Shown: piece after piece, positions 36,773-46,492 of the stretch
How positions within the stretch are numbered: position 1 is the stretch's first letter
How the letters are laid out: every line of letters starts with the position of its first letter
Assembly: GCA_964640085.1 (NCBI GenBank)
Contig: CAZXFA010000007.1
Coordinates: 1-64,000, forward strand
Reading direction: 5' to 3'
Origin: CAZXFA01 sp964640085
GTDB lineage: Bacteria; Actinomycetota; UBA4738; HRBIN12
DNA: 64,000 nt
Notes under the pieces: model-generated
The model's input: the letters and a program-made list of their open reading frames with translations, nothing else
Databases searched by the model: none
Told to the model about the DNA's origin: nothing
Position numbers and translations under genes: made by a program

Positions 36773-38481
36773 GGGACGGGGAGCACGTGCGGCGGGAACC
36801 CGACGGGCTCCGCCGGCTGGATCGACCGGAGCGCGATCGCGGCTCGAGCCACACGCTGGAACAGCGGAGCGGCCGACAGGCCTCCAGACCCCTGCGCCGG
36901 CCGGTCCACGATCGCGGCGACCACCACCTCGGGCCGTCCGGCCGGCAGGTACCCGATGAAGGAGGCGATGTACCGACCCTCCAGATACCCACCGTCCGGA
37001 TCGGGGATCCGGGCGGTCCCGGTCTTGCCCGCCACCTGATATCCGGCGATCCGCGCCCTTCCCCCGGTCCCATGCTCGACGGCGAGACCCAGCATTCCGG
37101 TCACGGTCCGGGCACTCTCCGCCGAGATCACGCGGCGAGCGGGTACCGGCCGGATCGGGTGCCGGGTCCCGTCGGGGTCGATCGTGGCGCTCACCAGCCG
37201 CGGCTGGATCCATCGCCCACGGTTCGCGATCGTCGCATACACGGAGATCATCTGCAGCGGCGTCGCCGCCACGCCCTGCCCGTAGGCCACGGTGGCAAGG
37301 GTCGCCTCTGTCCACTCGCGCAGTGGCTGGATGATGCCCGCCGACTCGCCCGGGAAGCCTATCCCCGTCGGTCGGCCGAGCCCGAATCGGGTCAGGTAGC
37401 TGGCCATGGTGGAGGAGCCGAGCCGGTTGGCCACTTGGACCGCGCCGATGTTGCTCGACTCGGCGATCACGTCCGAGAGGGTCATGTCCTGGACGGGGTG
37501 GGCGTGGGAGTCGTGGATGGTGAAGCCGCCGACACGCATGGTCCAAGGCACGGACAGGAACTCCTCGAGCGAGACGGCGCGCTCCTGCACCGCGGCGGCG
37601 GCGGTGATGATCTTGTTCGTGGATCCGGGCTCGAACGCATCGGTCACCGCCCGGTTCCGGAACACACCGGGCCGGGAGTCCTCGAACGCGTTCGGGTCGA
37701 ACCACGGGTAGCTCGCCATCGCCAGCACCTCCCCGGTCCGCGGGTCCAGCACGATCACGGTCCCGCCGCGTGCCCGCTGGCTCTCCACCGCCTCCTCCAG
37801 CGCGGCCTGCGCCTGGAACTGGAGCTCACGGTCGATCGTCGTCACGATCGAGGAACCCGGCACGGGGACCCGCTCGACGTCGATCCCCGCCGCGATCGGC
37901 TTGCCGGACGGATCGAGCTCCTGCGTTCGCTCACCGGGGCTTCCGGCCAGCACGTCCTGGTAGCGGAGCTCCAGACCGGCCAGGCCCCCGCCGTCGATCC
38001 CTACGAAACCGAGCACCTGCGCGGCCACGGTTCCGGCCGGATAGGAACGGGCGCTGGTCTCCAGGAAACCCACCCCCCGAAGCTCGAGCTCCCGGATCCG
38101 CTCCGCGACATCGAGATCGACCTGTCGAGCCAGGTACACGAAGGAGCCATCGGAGCGGAGCAGTTCCGCCAGCGAAGCCGCGTCGCGGCCGAGCGGCCGG
38201 GCGAGCGCCCGGGCCGTCCCCCAGGCATCGACGACGTACCGGGGGTCCGCGTACACATCACGGGCCGGCATCGACATCGCGAGGGGCCCGCCCGATCGAT
38301 CCAGGATCTCGCCCCGCTGTGCGGGCAGCTCGATGGTGCGCAGGCGCTGACTCACGGCCCGATCCCGCAGATCCGCCGCCTGGCTCACCTGGAGGACCGT
38401 GAGCCGCACGAAGACCACGCCGAGCGCCAGCACCATCGCGCAGAACAGCGCGATCAGCCGTCCGAGCGGGGGACGGGTCAC
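36769..38481 (-). CDS. ftsI: Penicillin-binding protein 3 / FtsI, division transpeptidase
   Basis: FtsI is a class B transpeptidase crosslinking septal peptidoglycan. It has one N-terminal membrane anchor (residues about 10-30) and a pedestal domain with RGEILDRSGGPLA. The transpeptidase domain carries Ser287 in EPGSTNKI, the SSN motif in AESSNIGAV, and KTGTA. GTG 38481 overlaps the ftsL stop as GTGA and gives 570 residues; a TTG one codon earlier is the only alternative. It works with FtsW, encoded five genes downstream. Confidence 0.95.
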   Translation of the reverse strand: MTRPPLGRLIALFCAMVLALGVVFVRLTVLQVSQAADLRDRAVSQRLRTIELPAQRGEILDRSGGPLAMSMPARDVYADPRYVVDAWGTARALARPLGRDAASLAELLRSDGSFVYLARQVDLDVAERIRELELRGVGFLETSARSYPAGTVAAQVLGFVGIDGGGLAGLELRYQDVLAGSPGERTQELDPSGKPIAAGIDVERVPVPGSSIVTTIDRELQFQAQAALEEAVESQRARGGTVIVLDPRTGEVLAMASYPWFDPNAFEDSRPGVFRNRAVTDAFEPGSTNKIITAAAAVQERAVSLEEFLSVPWTMRVGGFTIHDSHAHPVQDMTLSDVIAESSNIGAVQVANRLGSSTMASYLTRFGLGRPTGIGFPGESAGIIQPLREWTEATLATVAYGQGVAATPLQMISVYATIANRGRWIQPRLVSATIDPDGTRHPIRPVPARRVISAESARTVTGMLGLAVEHGTGGRARIAGYQVAGKTGTARIPDPDGGYLEGRYIASFIGYLPAGRPEVVVAAIVDRPAQGSGGLSAAPLFQRVARAAIALRSIQPAEPVGFPPHVLPVP

Positions 38482-38930
38482 CAACCGCCCCCCGCACCAT
38501 CGTCCGCGACTGGGTCCGCCCCGGCCGGATCCGCAGGGCCGTTCGGCGCGCGGAGGATCCGGATGTCGTCGGGGAGACGCATGCCGTGCCGGCTAGCCCA
38601 CGCGGCGATCCGGCCGGGGGCGGACAGGGTGGCCTGCTCCTCCACCAGCTCGAGATGCTCGGCAGCGAGCGCCTCGATGCGTCGCTCCGCCTCATCGATA
38701 CGGAGCGACTGCTGGGCGAGCAGAACGTTCAGGACCAGGATGCCGAGGACCATCGCACCTACCAGGGCGCCGGAGAACAGCGCGAAGGCGACCGGGTACC
38801 GGCGTCGCGATCGGACGGGGCCGACCTTCCGCGGCGCTCGTCCCGGGACCCGTTCCGGGGTGGATCGGCGGGGGGACGTGACCGAGCTCGGAGCGGCGAG
38901 ATCGCGTGCGGGGGCGCTCATCGGATACAC
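38478..38930 (-). CDS. ftsL: FtsL-like bitopic division protein
   Basis: The 150-residue protein has a long basic, Pro/Ser-rich cytoplasmic head and one transmembrane helix (about 47-70). A heptad-like coiled coil follows (QQSLRIDEAERRIEALAAEHLELVEEQ in short repeats). The tail ends with RHGMRLPDDIRIL, like the FtsL/septum-initiator fold. Its slot between rsmH and ftsI is the ftsL position. GTG 38930 sits 12 bases after GGGAGG; ATG 38921 is the alternative. Sequence conservation in this family is weak, so the call rests on topology and place. Confidence 0.85.
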   Translation of the reverse strand: MYPMSAPARDLAAPSSVTSPRRSTPERVPGRAPRKVGPVRSRRRYPVAFALFSGALVGAMVLGILVLNVLLAQQSLRIDEAERRIEALAAEHLELVEEQATLSAPGRIAAWASRHGMRLPDDIRILRAPNGPADPAGADPVADDGAGGGW

Positions 38931-38937
38931 CGCCCGG

Positions 38938-39840
38938 TCACGCCGCCTCCCGCTCTTCGGACTCCTTCTCCCCCGTCTCGTCCGCCTCGCTCACGCGTCG
39001 TTCGGCGGCCCGGAGCTTCGCGGCACGCGATCGCGGGTTCCGTCTCCGCTCCGCCTCGCCCGGTCGGATCGGTTTGCGCGTCAGGAGCTCGAGGTCGGGC
39101 CGCTCCATGAGGAACCGCTTCACGATCCGGTCCTCGAGCGAGTGGTAGGAGATCGCGACGATGCGGCCACCGGGAGCGAGGATGTCCGCCGCCCGAGGCA
39201 GGGAGGCGGCGAGCTCCTCGAGCTCCCGGTTGACCGCGATGCGGAGCGCCTGGAACGTCCGGCGCGCGGGGTGGGGGCCTCCCCGTCGCGCCCCCAGAGC
39301 GCCCGCGACCACGCGGGCGAGCTGCTCGGTGGTGGCGATCGGCGCCCGCGCCCGGGCTCGGACGATCGCCGCCGCCACCCGGCGAGAGCGCCGTTCCTCC
39401 CCCAGCTCGAAGATGATCCGCGCGAGCTCCTCCTCCGGCAGCCGGTTCACCAGGTCGAACGCGCGCTCGCCCTCCGGCTCCATCCGCATGTCCAGGGGGC
39501 CCGGATGTCGGTACGAGAAACCGCGCTCGGGCCGGTCGAGCTGCATCGAGCTCACGCCCAGGTCGTAGAGGACGCCGTCCACCCGGTTCTCCGCGGGCAC
39601 GTTCGAGAACCGGGCACGGACGGCGATGAATCGGCCGCCGAAGCGCGCCAGGCGAGCGCGGGCGAGCGCGATCGCATCCGGGTCGCGGTCGATCCCCACC
39701 AGACGGCGGACCCCGGAAGCGAGCAGGGCGTCGGCGTGTCCACCCGACCCGAGCGTCAGGTCGATCACGGTCCCTCTTCCTCCCAGTAGCCGAACGACCT
39801 CGTCCACCAGAACGGGCTCGTGGGCTCCGACCTCGGACAC
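38938..39840 (-). CDS. rsmH: 16S rRNA (cytosine-1402 N4) methyltransferase
   Basis: RsmH uses SAM to methylate C1402 in the decoding centre. The 300-residue protein starts HEPVLVDEVVRLL. It has the SAM-binding DLTLGSGGHADALL and GIDRDPDAIALA, then YDLGVSSMQLDRPERGFSYRHPGPLDMRM broken over the usual motif, TFQALRIAVNRELEEL and ISYHSLEDRIVKRF. The last 40 residues are charged. The GTG start lies 10 bp after the small membrane-peptide gene and 7 bp before ftsL. Confidence 0.97.
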   Translation of the reverse strand: MSEVGAHEPVLVDEVVRLLGGRGTVIDLTLGSGGHADALLASGVRRLVGIDRDPDAIALARARLARFGGRFIAVRARFSNVPAENRVDGVLYDLGVSSMQLDRPERGFSYRHPGPLDMRMEPEGERAFDLVNRLPEEELARIIFELGEERRSRRVAAAIVRARARAPIATTEQLARVVAGALGARRGGPHPARRTFQALRIAVNRELEELAASLPRAADILAPGGRIVAISYHSLEDRIVKRFLMERPDLELLTRKPIRPGEAERRRNPRSRAAKLRAAERRVSEADETGEKESEEREAA

Positions 39841-39850
39841 GCCACGACCC

Positions 39851-39967
39851 TCATGCGAGTACGTGGGCGGCCAGCAGGCCGAGGCTCAGGTAGGCGGCCA
39901 TCGCGGCCGCCGTGAGCACGATCAGCCACAGGCTCTGCCGAACCTCGACGGACAGCGGTCCCTTCAT
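39851..39967 (-). CDS. Small single-pass membrane peptide between mraZ and rsmH
   Basis: A 38-codon frame begins ATG at 39967, overlapping the mraZ stop as ATGA, and ends TGA at 39851-39853, ten bases before rsmH. The peptide starts MKGPLSVEVRQ. One hydrophobic helix spans about residues 13-37 (LWLIVLTAAAMAAYLSLGLL and on). The exact 4-bp overlap, the filled gap and the otherwise unbroken chain of coupled genes argue that it is translated. I know no named family for it. It may be a division or wall-synthesis accessory, or a leader that couples mraZ to rsmH. Confidence 0.7.
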   Translation of the reverse strand: MKGPLSVEVRQSLWLIVLTAAAMAAYLSLGLLAAHVLA

Positions 39968-40398
39968 GCCTTCCCCCTCGGGTCGAGCGTGCCGGCCTGG
40001 TACGCGCCGCCGTGGATCGCCTCGTAGCGCTGGTGCGTGCTCCGGTCCCAGATCTCCACACGGTCGAACACCCCGAGCACGACGGCTTCCCGTGAGATCC
40101 CGGTCTCGGCGCGGAGCCGCTGCGGGATCAGCAGGCGCCCTTGCGAGTCCAGCTCAACGGCCTCAGCCTTGCCGAAGAACATCCGCGCGTAGGCACGGGC
40201 ACCGGCATCGGAGAGGGGGAGGGCGCGGACCTCCGTCGCACGCCCCTCCCACTCGGCCCTGGGGAAGCAGAAGAGGCAGCCATCCTGCCCGAGGGTGAGC
40301 ACGACCCCGTCGGCGAACGCCTCACGGAACCGTGCGGGCAGGGTGATCCGCCCCTTGGGGTCGAGCTGGTAGCTGTGCGCGCCGAGCAGTTCGGCCAC
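39964..40398 (-). CDS. mraZ: Transcriptional regulator MraZ
   Basis: MraZ is an AbrB-like DNA-binding protein that regulates the dcw operon it heads. GTG 40398, preceded by GGGGAGGAC, gives 144 residues with two MraZ half-domains: LGAHSYQLDPKGRITLPARF near the N-terminus, and AVELDSQGRLLIPQRLR in the middle, each with the Asp-x-x-Gly-Arg DNA-contact turn. Four GTGG boxes lie in its own promoter. The frame upstream of the GTG runs through the boxes and is not coding. Confidence 0.96.
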   Translation of the reverse strand: MAELLGAHSYQLDPKGRITLPARFREAFADGVVLTLGQDGCLFCFPRAEWEGRATEVRALPLSDAGARAYARMFFGKAEAVELDSQGRLLIPQRLRAETGISREAVVLGVFDRVEIWDRSTHQRYEAIHGGAYQAGTLDPRGKA

Positions 40399-40416
40399 GC
40401 GTCCTCCCCTTCTCCT

Positions 40417-40452
40417 CCACTGCGCTCCACTCTTATGCCACTTGCACTCCAC
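40417..40452 (-). promoter_or_regulatory. Four phased GTGG boxes, probable MraZ operator
   Basis: On the minus strand GTGG recurs at 40449-40452, 40438-40441, 40427-40430 and 40417-40420, spacings 11, 11 and 10 bp, about one helical turn each. MraZ proteins of other bacteria bind tandem TGGG-like repeats spaced about 10 bp in front of mraZ. Two boxes lie in the promoter spacer and two just downstream of the -10, a layout suited to repression. Confidence 0.7.
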
Positions 40453-40460
40453 CAGGTCAA
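40432..40460 (-). promoter_or_regulatory. Predicted promoter of the dcw operon
   Basis: TTGACC (40455-40460) and CATAAG (40432-40437) on the minus strand are exactly 17 bp apart, five and four of six matches. Transcription would begin near 40425, about 27 bases before the mraZ GTG. This is the best sigma-70-type promoter in the window and the only clear one for the genes mraZ through ftsQ. Confidence 0.7.
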
Positions 40461-40570
40461 GATGCAGCAGGAAAAAGGGTGAATCACAGTGGTGGAAGTC
40501 AACGTCTGAGGTTGATCAGGGCGCGCCGCCCCGGTCGAGTCGTCCGGGCCACGGAGAGGACGGAGAGGGG

Positions 40571-41053
40571 CTAGGAGAGGAAGGGCTCCCACTCGGGCTC
40601 TAGGCGGCCGAGCGAGAGACGGAAGCCATCGCGCGGAGCGGCGGGCCGTCGAGCGAGGCGCAGGCCGACATCCTCGATCAGCCGGTTCTCCTTGCGCGAG
40701 TTGCATCGGCGGCACGCGGCCACGACGTTCTCCCACGAGTGCGAGCCACCGCGGGATCGCGGGACGACGTGGTCCAGGTTCTCCGCCTGTGCCCCACAGT
40801 ACTGGCAGGTCCAGTCGTCGCGCGCGAACACGGCGCGTCGCGTGAGCGGCGCCTGCACACGGTACGGGACCCTCACGAACCGGCGGAGGCGCAGGACCGA
40901 GGGGGCATCCAGCTCCAAGCGCTCGGAGCGGAAGACCTGCCCGTTGGAGACCAACGGCTCGGCCTTGTCCTTCAGCACGAGCACGACCGCCCTCCGCGCA
41001 GAGACCACTGCGAGAGGTTGGTGCGACGCGTTGAGCACCAATGCTCTACCCAT
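40571..41053 (-). CDS. HNH endonuclease
   Basis: The 160-residue protein has an N-terminal beta domain starting ALVLNASHQPLAVVS. It is followed by an HNH core: CQYCGAQAENLDHVVPRSRGG supplies a zinc Cys pair and the catalytic His, and WENVVAACRRCNSRKENR the Asn and second Cys pair. This type is a near-universal chromosomal gene in actinobacteria; a repair or unknown role is likelier than a homing enzyme. ATG 41053 starts the conserved block, and TATACT lies at 41068-41073, so the mRNA leader would be only about 8 bases. It is divergent from moxR across 292 bp. Confidence 0.88.
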   Translation of the reverse strand: MGRALVLNASHQPLAVVSARRAVVLVLKDKAEPLVSNGQVFRSERLELDAPSVLRLRRFVRVPYRVQAPLTRRAVFARDDWTCQYCGAQAENLDHVVPRSRGGSHSWENVVAACRRCNSRKENRLIEDVGLRLARRPAAPRDGFRLSLGRLEPEWEPFLS

Positions 41054-41067
41054 CGGGGTCGAAGGCG

Positions 41068-41135
41068 AGTATACGCAGCCCGGGATGCGAAACACCTCGG
41101 AGGTGCTTGCGTCGGCAAGATCACAGTGTTGTGAT
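41068..41135. promoter_or_regulatory. HNH/moxR divergent spacer: -10 element and 16-bp palindrome
   Basis: On the minus strand TATACT lies at 41068-41073, 15 bases before the HNH start. Further upstream, ATCACA-GTGT-TGTGAT at 41120-41135 is a perfect 6-bp inverted repeat about a 4-base centre, the size of a dimeric regulator operator. The remaining spacer up to 41345 is GC-rich, and I see no further signal or gene in it. The motif ATCACAGTG recurs upstream of mraZ near 40484. Confidence 0.5.
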
Positions 41136-41345
41136 TCCGAGCGGAGGCGGCGGCTCGCCGCGCCGCGTCGGACGCCTGGAAGTAGCGAACAAGGGGCCGC
41201 GCGGGGCGTCCAGCAAGGGGTGCGGCCCCGCCGCCTTCTCCACGTGGCCCGACCACCCCTCGATCGGGAACCTGCCCGGCCCGACCGCCGTCGCAAGGTC
41301 CGGACTGAAACCCGCAGGCAGCCGCATCCGTACCCCACGGATAAG

Positions 41346-42362
<1,017 letters not shown>

Positions 42363-42363
42363 C

Positions 42364-43596
42364 ATGCCCTCGGGTCGCGGCGTCCTCGTGTTCGCAGCGG
42401 GCATCGTGGTCTGGATCGTGGCCCGGATCCTTGGCTCGGCCACCCTGCACATGATGGCGGTCGGGATCGTGGTCCTCCCGTTCGTCGCGGTGGGTCTCGC
42501 GCGGTGGAGCCGTCATCGGCTGCGCCTGCGGCGGCGCCTCACGCAGACGCGCGTGCAGCCCGGGCAGCGCGTGGACGTGGAGATCGAGGTGGAGAACCGG
42601 TCGCCCACTCCCACGTCGTTCCTGCTGCTGGACGACCGGCTGCCGGCCGCGCTCGGACGCTCGGCTCGCCTGGTGCTGGCGGCGATGGTCCCCCGGGACC
42701 GCCAACGCGTGCGGTACTCGCTCGTCCCGCGCCGTCGCGGCCGCTATACGCTCGGTCCGGTCGCGGTGGACCTCGCCGATCCGTTCGCGCTGACCAACAT
42801 GCGGGTGGAGTTCGACGAGCGCGAGGATCTGGTCGTCGCCCCGGAGGTCGAGGCCCTGACCGGGGGTCCCGACTCCCCCTTCGGCTTGACCAGCGGGCTC
42901 GCGCGGGCGCGACACGTGTTCCGGACCGGCGACGAGTTCTACACGATGCGCCAGTACATCGAGGGCGACGACCTGAAGCGCATCCACTGGCCGAGCGTCG
43001 CCCGCAGCGGCCACCTGATGATCCGGCAGGACGAGTCGACGCGGCGGTCGACGGCCGTCATGTTCGTCGACACGCGCGACTCGGCCGTGGGACAGATGCA
43101 CAGCCCATGCTTCGAGAAGGTGATCTCGGGCACGGCGTCGGTCGGGGTGCTGTTGCTCCGCTACGGGTTCACGCTGAAGCTCGCGACGACGCAGATCCCA
43201 CCCCAGCGGGTGACCGAGGAGGCCCTGCTGGATGCCCTGGCCGGGATCGGTCACCACTCCACGCGCGCGCTCGCGACCGGGCTCACGCGGCTGCGGATGG
43301 TCGCCGCCTCGGACACCACGCTGGTGATGGTGGGGGCACCGCCGCCGCCCTCCGAGTTGGCCTCGATCCTGCGGGTCGGCTCGATGTTCGGCCCGAAGGT
43401 CGCGGTGCTGGTGCACCCGACCGACCCGGACACACTCCCACCCGACCGGCGCGCCCAGCTCGAGGGGCGGGCCACACAGGCCTGGACCTCGATGACCCGT
43501 ACCGGCTGGGAGGTCGTGGTCCTCCCGCCCTCGGGGAGGCTGAGAGACGTATGGCACGCGAGCAAGACCCGGCCTTCGGCCGTCCGCGCCTCGTAG
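42364..43596 (+). CDS. DUF58 domain membrane protein
   Basis: The 410-residue protein has two N-terminal hydrophobic helices (about 7-43) and a beta-rich domain with RRRGRYTLGPV. The DUF58 signature is FRTGDEFYTMRQYIEGDDLKRIHW in pieces, followed by MIRQDES. The C-terminal part resembles a von Willebrand-A-like fold (VMFVDTRDS with an incomplete metal site). It follows moxR by 1 bp and overlaps the transglutaminase gene by 46 bp. The trio is common in bacteria; its biochemical role is not settled. Confidence 0.92.
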   Translation: MPSGRGVLVFAAGIVVWIVARILGSATLHMMAVGIVVLPFVAVGLARWSRHRLRLRRRLTQTRVQPGQRVDVEIEVENRSPTPTSFLLLDDRLPAALGRSARLVLAAMVPRDRQRVRYSLVPRRRGRYTLGPVAVDLADPFALTNMRVEFDEREDLVVAPEVEALTGGPDSPFGLTSGLARARHVFRTGDEFYTMRQYIEGDDLKRIHWPSVARSGHLMIRQDESTRRSTAVMFVDTRDSAVGQMHSPCFEKVISGTASVGVLLLRYGFTLKLATTQIPPQRVTEEALLDALAGIGHHSTRALATGLTRLRMVAASDTTLVMVGAPPPPSELASILRVGSMFGPKVAVLVHPTDPDTLPPDRRAQLEGRATQAWTSMTRTGWEVVVLPPSGRLRDVWHASKTRPSAVRAS

Positions 43597-45890
43597 CGCT
43601 CCTGGCCGTCGCGGGGCTCGCCGCGGCGACGGCCTTCGCGTTCGGCCGGATCTTCCTGGGCCGGCTGCCCACGTTGAAGCTGATCGCCGCGGCTCTGGCT
43701 GCGGTGCTCCTGGCAGCCGCGCTCGAGCGCCGCGGCCTGACCCTGGCGCTCCTGGCCAGCGTGGCCGGGCTCGCCCTGGCGGTGACGTGGCTCGTGCTCC
43801 CGCAGACGACGTGGTACGGACTACCTTCGCTGCGGACGCTCCGGGCCGTCGGCCGGTGCCTCGAGCTGGTGGGACAGCAGGCCCGCGTGCAGGCCTCCCC
43901 CACGCCCCCGCTCCCGCCGCTCATGCTCGCATCGGTCACGGCGATCTGGACCGCCGCCTTCTCCGCCCATGCGCTCGTGGTCCGGGCGGGGAGCCCCCTG
44001 CTCGCGGTGCTGCCCTCGGTGGCGCTGGTCGGCTTCACCGACGCTGTGATGGAGGACGGCACCCGACCGGTGTACGCGATCACGGTCTTGGGAGCCGCGC
44101 TCGTCGTCGTGTTCGCCGACGGGATCCGCCGGATCCGGCAGTGGGGGCCGATCTGGGTCTCGCGGCGGACGCACCGTCCCGGGAGGCTGGTGTCTCAGGG
44201 AGCGCGTCGCGCGGCGCTCGTGTCCGTCGCGGCGGCGGTCCTCCTCCCCGGCCTGCTGCCCGGGTTCCGCTCCCAAGCTCTGGTGGACATCTCGGCGGCC
44301 GCGGGCGCCGGCGTCCGCCTGGACCCATTCGTCTCGATCCTGGCCCAGCTAGAGGGGGGCTCAGCGATCGACCTGTTCGAGGTGACCACCGAGGGTCCGG
44401 GTGCGTACTGGCGCCTGTACGCGCTCGATCGCTTCGACGGGGCCACGTGGAGCAGCAGCGACCTCGAAGCCCGCGAGGGGCGGGTCTTCGCCACCCCCGC
44501 GCGGCTGCCGACGGAGTTCCCGCCCGACAGCCAACCGCTCCCGCAGCGGTTCCGGGTCCTGCGCGACATCGGTGATCCCTGGGTGCCCATGGCCTATCCG
44601 CCCGTCTTCGTCACCATGCCCGCCGGAACGTTCCGCTACGACGCGGAGCTGGGGGTGGCGGCGCTCGACGGCGGTCTCGGCCAGGGGCTGGAGTACACCG
44701 TGACCTCTCGCGTCGTCGCCCCGACCGGTGAGCAGCTCGACGCGGTGACCTTCGGAGAGCCGTCGAGGTACGGGCGCTACACGTTCGTGCCCGGGAACGT
44801 CGACCCCGAGGTGGAGAGGATCGCCGCCGAGTGGACGGACGACGCATCCACGCCGTACCGGAAGGTCCTTGCGATCCAGGAGCGGTTCCTCGACGGGTCC
44901 TTCCTGTACACCCTGGACGTGGAGCCGGTCGCCGATGCCGACGCGATGGTCGACTTCCTGACCAACAGCCGCCGCGGCTTCTGCCAGCAGTTCGCGACGG
45001 CCATGGCCCTCCTGGTCCGGGAGCTTGGCCTGCCCGCGCGCGTGGTGGTCGGCTACCGACCGGGAACTGTGCAGGAGGGAGCCTTCCTGCCCCGGACGGG
45101 CGGTTCCTACCTCGTCCGGACCAACGACGCCCACGCCTGGGTCGAGGTCTTCTTCCCCGGCTATGACTGGCTGCCCTTCGAGCCGACCCCCGGCCGGGTG
45201 AATCCCCTGGCGGAGCCGGGTTCGTACCTGGACCCTATCCCTCCGGCCGACGCGGCGGGCGCCGGCGGAGCCGGCGCGGGGGCGGCGGGCGAACTCGACC
45301 CCGGCGCCGGCGCCAGCTGCACCGACGCGACCGGCCGACCGCTCCCCGGCCAGCTGTGCAACGCGGACCCGATCATCGCCGACCGGCCGTTCCGCGGCTC
45401 GGGGGGCGGGCCCTTGCCGCCGGGCCTGATCGCCGATCCCTCGGCGCCGGTAGTAGGCGACCGCTACGCGGTCCCCTACCGGACGATCTTCCTGGTCCTG
45501 GTGCTGCTCGGCGCGATCGTCCTGGTCCTGGTCCCGATCGCCAAGGGGCTGTGGCGCCGGCTCCTGATCCGGCGCTCCCGCGAGCCCCGTGCTCGGGTCC
45601 TTGCCGCCTACCGCGTGTTCGCCGGGGAGGCGGCCGACCTGGGGATGGGACGCCGCCCCGGCGAGACGATCGAGGAGCACCGCGAGCGTCTCCGGGCAAC
45701 GGTCTCCTTCTCCGACGGACATCTGGACCGCCTCACCCGAACGACGTCGCGCGTCGCCTACTCGCCGCGCGAGCCCACGTCCGACGACGCCCGGACCGCC
45801 GTCGCGGACGCCCGGACCGCGCTGCGGGATCTCCGTCGGAGTGCCGGATGGGTCCGTCGCGTGGCCGGCACGTACCGACCCGGGCTCTGA
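43551..45890 (+). CDS. Membrane-anchored transglutaminase-like protein (DUF3488/TgpA type)
   Basis: ATG 43551 follows GGGGAGG and gives 779 residues. Five or more hydrophobic helices fill the first 230 residues. An extracytoplasmic region with a papain-like transglutaminase core follows: Cys478 in GFCQQFATAMA, His528 in NDAHAWVEVF, Asp539 in DWLPFEPTP. A Gly/Ala-rich linker, one further transmembrane helix (about 645-667) and a cytoplasmic DUF4129-like tail follow. The intact triad suggests proteolysis or amide transfer outside the membrane. MoxR and DUF58 upstream are its usual partners. It converges with merR, leaving 8 bp. Confidence 0.93.
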   Translation: MAREQDPAFGRPRLVALLAVAGLAAATAFAFGRIFLGRLPTLKLIAAALAAVLLAAALERRGLTLALLASVAGLALAVTWLVLPQTTWYGLPSLRTLRAVGRCLELVGQQARVQASPTPPLPPLMLASVTAIWTAAFSAHALVVRAGSPLLAVLPSVALVGFTDAVMEDGTRPVYAITVLGAALVVVFADGIRRIRQWGPIWVSRRTHRPGRLVSQGARRAALVSVAAAVLLPGLLPGFRSQALVDISAAAGAGVRLDPFVSILAQLEGGSAIDLFEVTTEGPGAYWRLYALDRFDGATWSSSDLEAREGRVFATPARLPTEFPPDSQPLPQRFRVLRDIGDPWVPMAYPPVFVTMPAGTFRYDAELGVAALDGGLGQGLEYTVTSRVVAPTGEQLDAVTFGEPSRYGRYTFVPGNVDPEVERIAAEWTDDASTPYRKVLAIQERFLDGSFLYTLDVEPVADADAMVDFLTNSRRGFCQQFATAMALLVRELGLPARVVVGYRPGTVQEGAFLPRTGGSYLVRTNDAHAWVEVFFPGYDWLPFEPTPGRVNPLAEPGSYLDPIPPADAAGAGGAGAGAAGELDPGAGASCTDATGRPLPGQLCNADPIIADRPFRGSGGGPLPPGLIADPSAPVVGDRYAVPYRTIFLVLVLLGAIVLVLVPIAKGLWRRLLIRRSREPRARVLAAYRVFAGEAADLGMGRRPGETIEEHRERLRATVSFSDGHLDRLTRTTSRVAYSPREPTSDDARTAVADARTALRDLRRSAGWVRRVAGTYRPGL

Positions 45891-45898
45891 TCCGGTTC

Positions 45899-46381
45899 TC
45901 AGATCGCCGTCTGGACGTGGGCCGCGGCCTCGCGGAGGGCTAGCACGAACCGGTCGCGATCCTCCCGGAACTGCCCCACCTTGGCCTCCACGCTGGTGGC
46001 GATCTCGTCGATCGCGACGAAGAAAGCCAGCTGTCCCTCGCGAAGGGCGTCGATGATCTCGCCGTTGCGGCGGGCGACCTTGAAGATGCTCACTCCGTCG
46101 GTGATGAGTTTCACCTCGGACAGATGCCGATCCAGGTGCGCCCGCCGGTTCAGGTAGTCCCATGCGCGGCGGACCCGCTGGAGCGACATCCCGTTGTCGA
46201 GCAGCGATCTCACGACCCGCAACGCCACGAGGTCCCGGAAGGAGTACAGGCGCGGGACCCCCGGCCGTCCCCCCGTGCCCTGGATCGACGGCCTCACCAG
46301 ACCGATCTGATCCCAATACCGGAGCTGACGCGGCGTGCAACCCGTGAACTTCGTGGCCTGATGAGCGGTGAACCCCTCCAT
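45899..46381 (-). CDS. MerR family transcriptional regulator
   Basis: From ATG 46381 the protein has 160 residues. The N-terminal winged helix reads TAHQATKFTGCTPRQLRYWDQIGLVRPS, followed by a second helix pair YSFRDLVALRVVRSLLDNGMSLQRVRRAW. There is no cysteine cluster for metal sensing. The C-terminal half is helical and resembles an effector or dimerisation domain without recognised ligand. The frame is open 43 codons further upstream but that part has poor composition. A sigma-70-type promoter lies at 46493-46521, giving a leader of about 106 bases. The target genes are unknown. Confidence 0.85.
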   Translation of the reverse strand: MEGFTAHQATKFTGCTPRQLRYWDQIGLVRPSIQGTGGRPGVPRLYSFRDLVALRVVRSLLDNGMSLQRVRRAWDYLNRRAHLDRHLSEVKLITDGVSIFKVARRNGEIIDALREGQLAFFVAIDEIATSVEAKVGQFREDRDRFVLALREAAAHVQTAI

Positions 46382-46492
46382 CGGAACGCGCGCCCCTCCG
46401 ACTCGTCCCACTTCGACACCATCGCGTCCGTCGGCGCGTCGTGGGGAGCTCGACGTGCGGTTGACGGTCACGCACCGGGGAAGGTGAACGAT

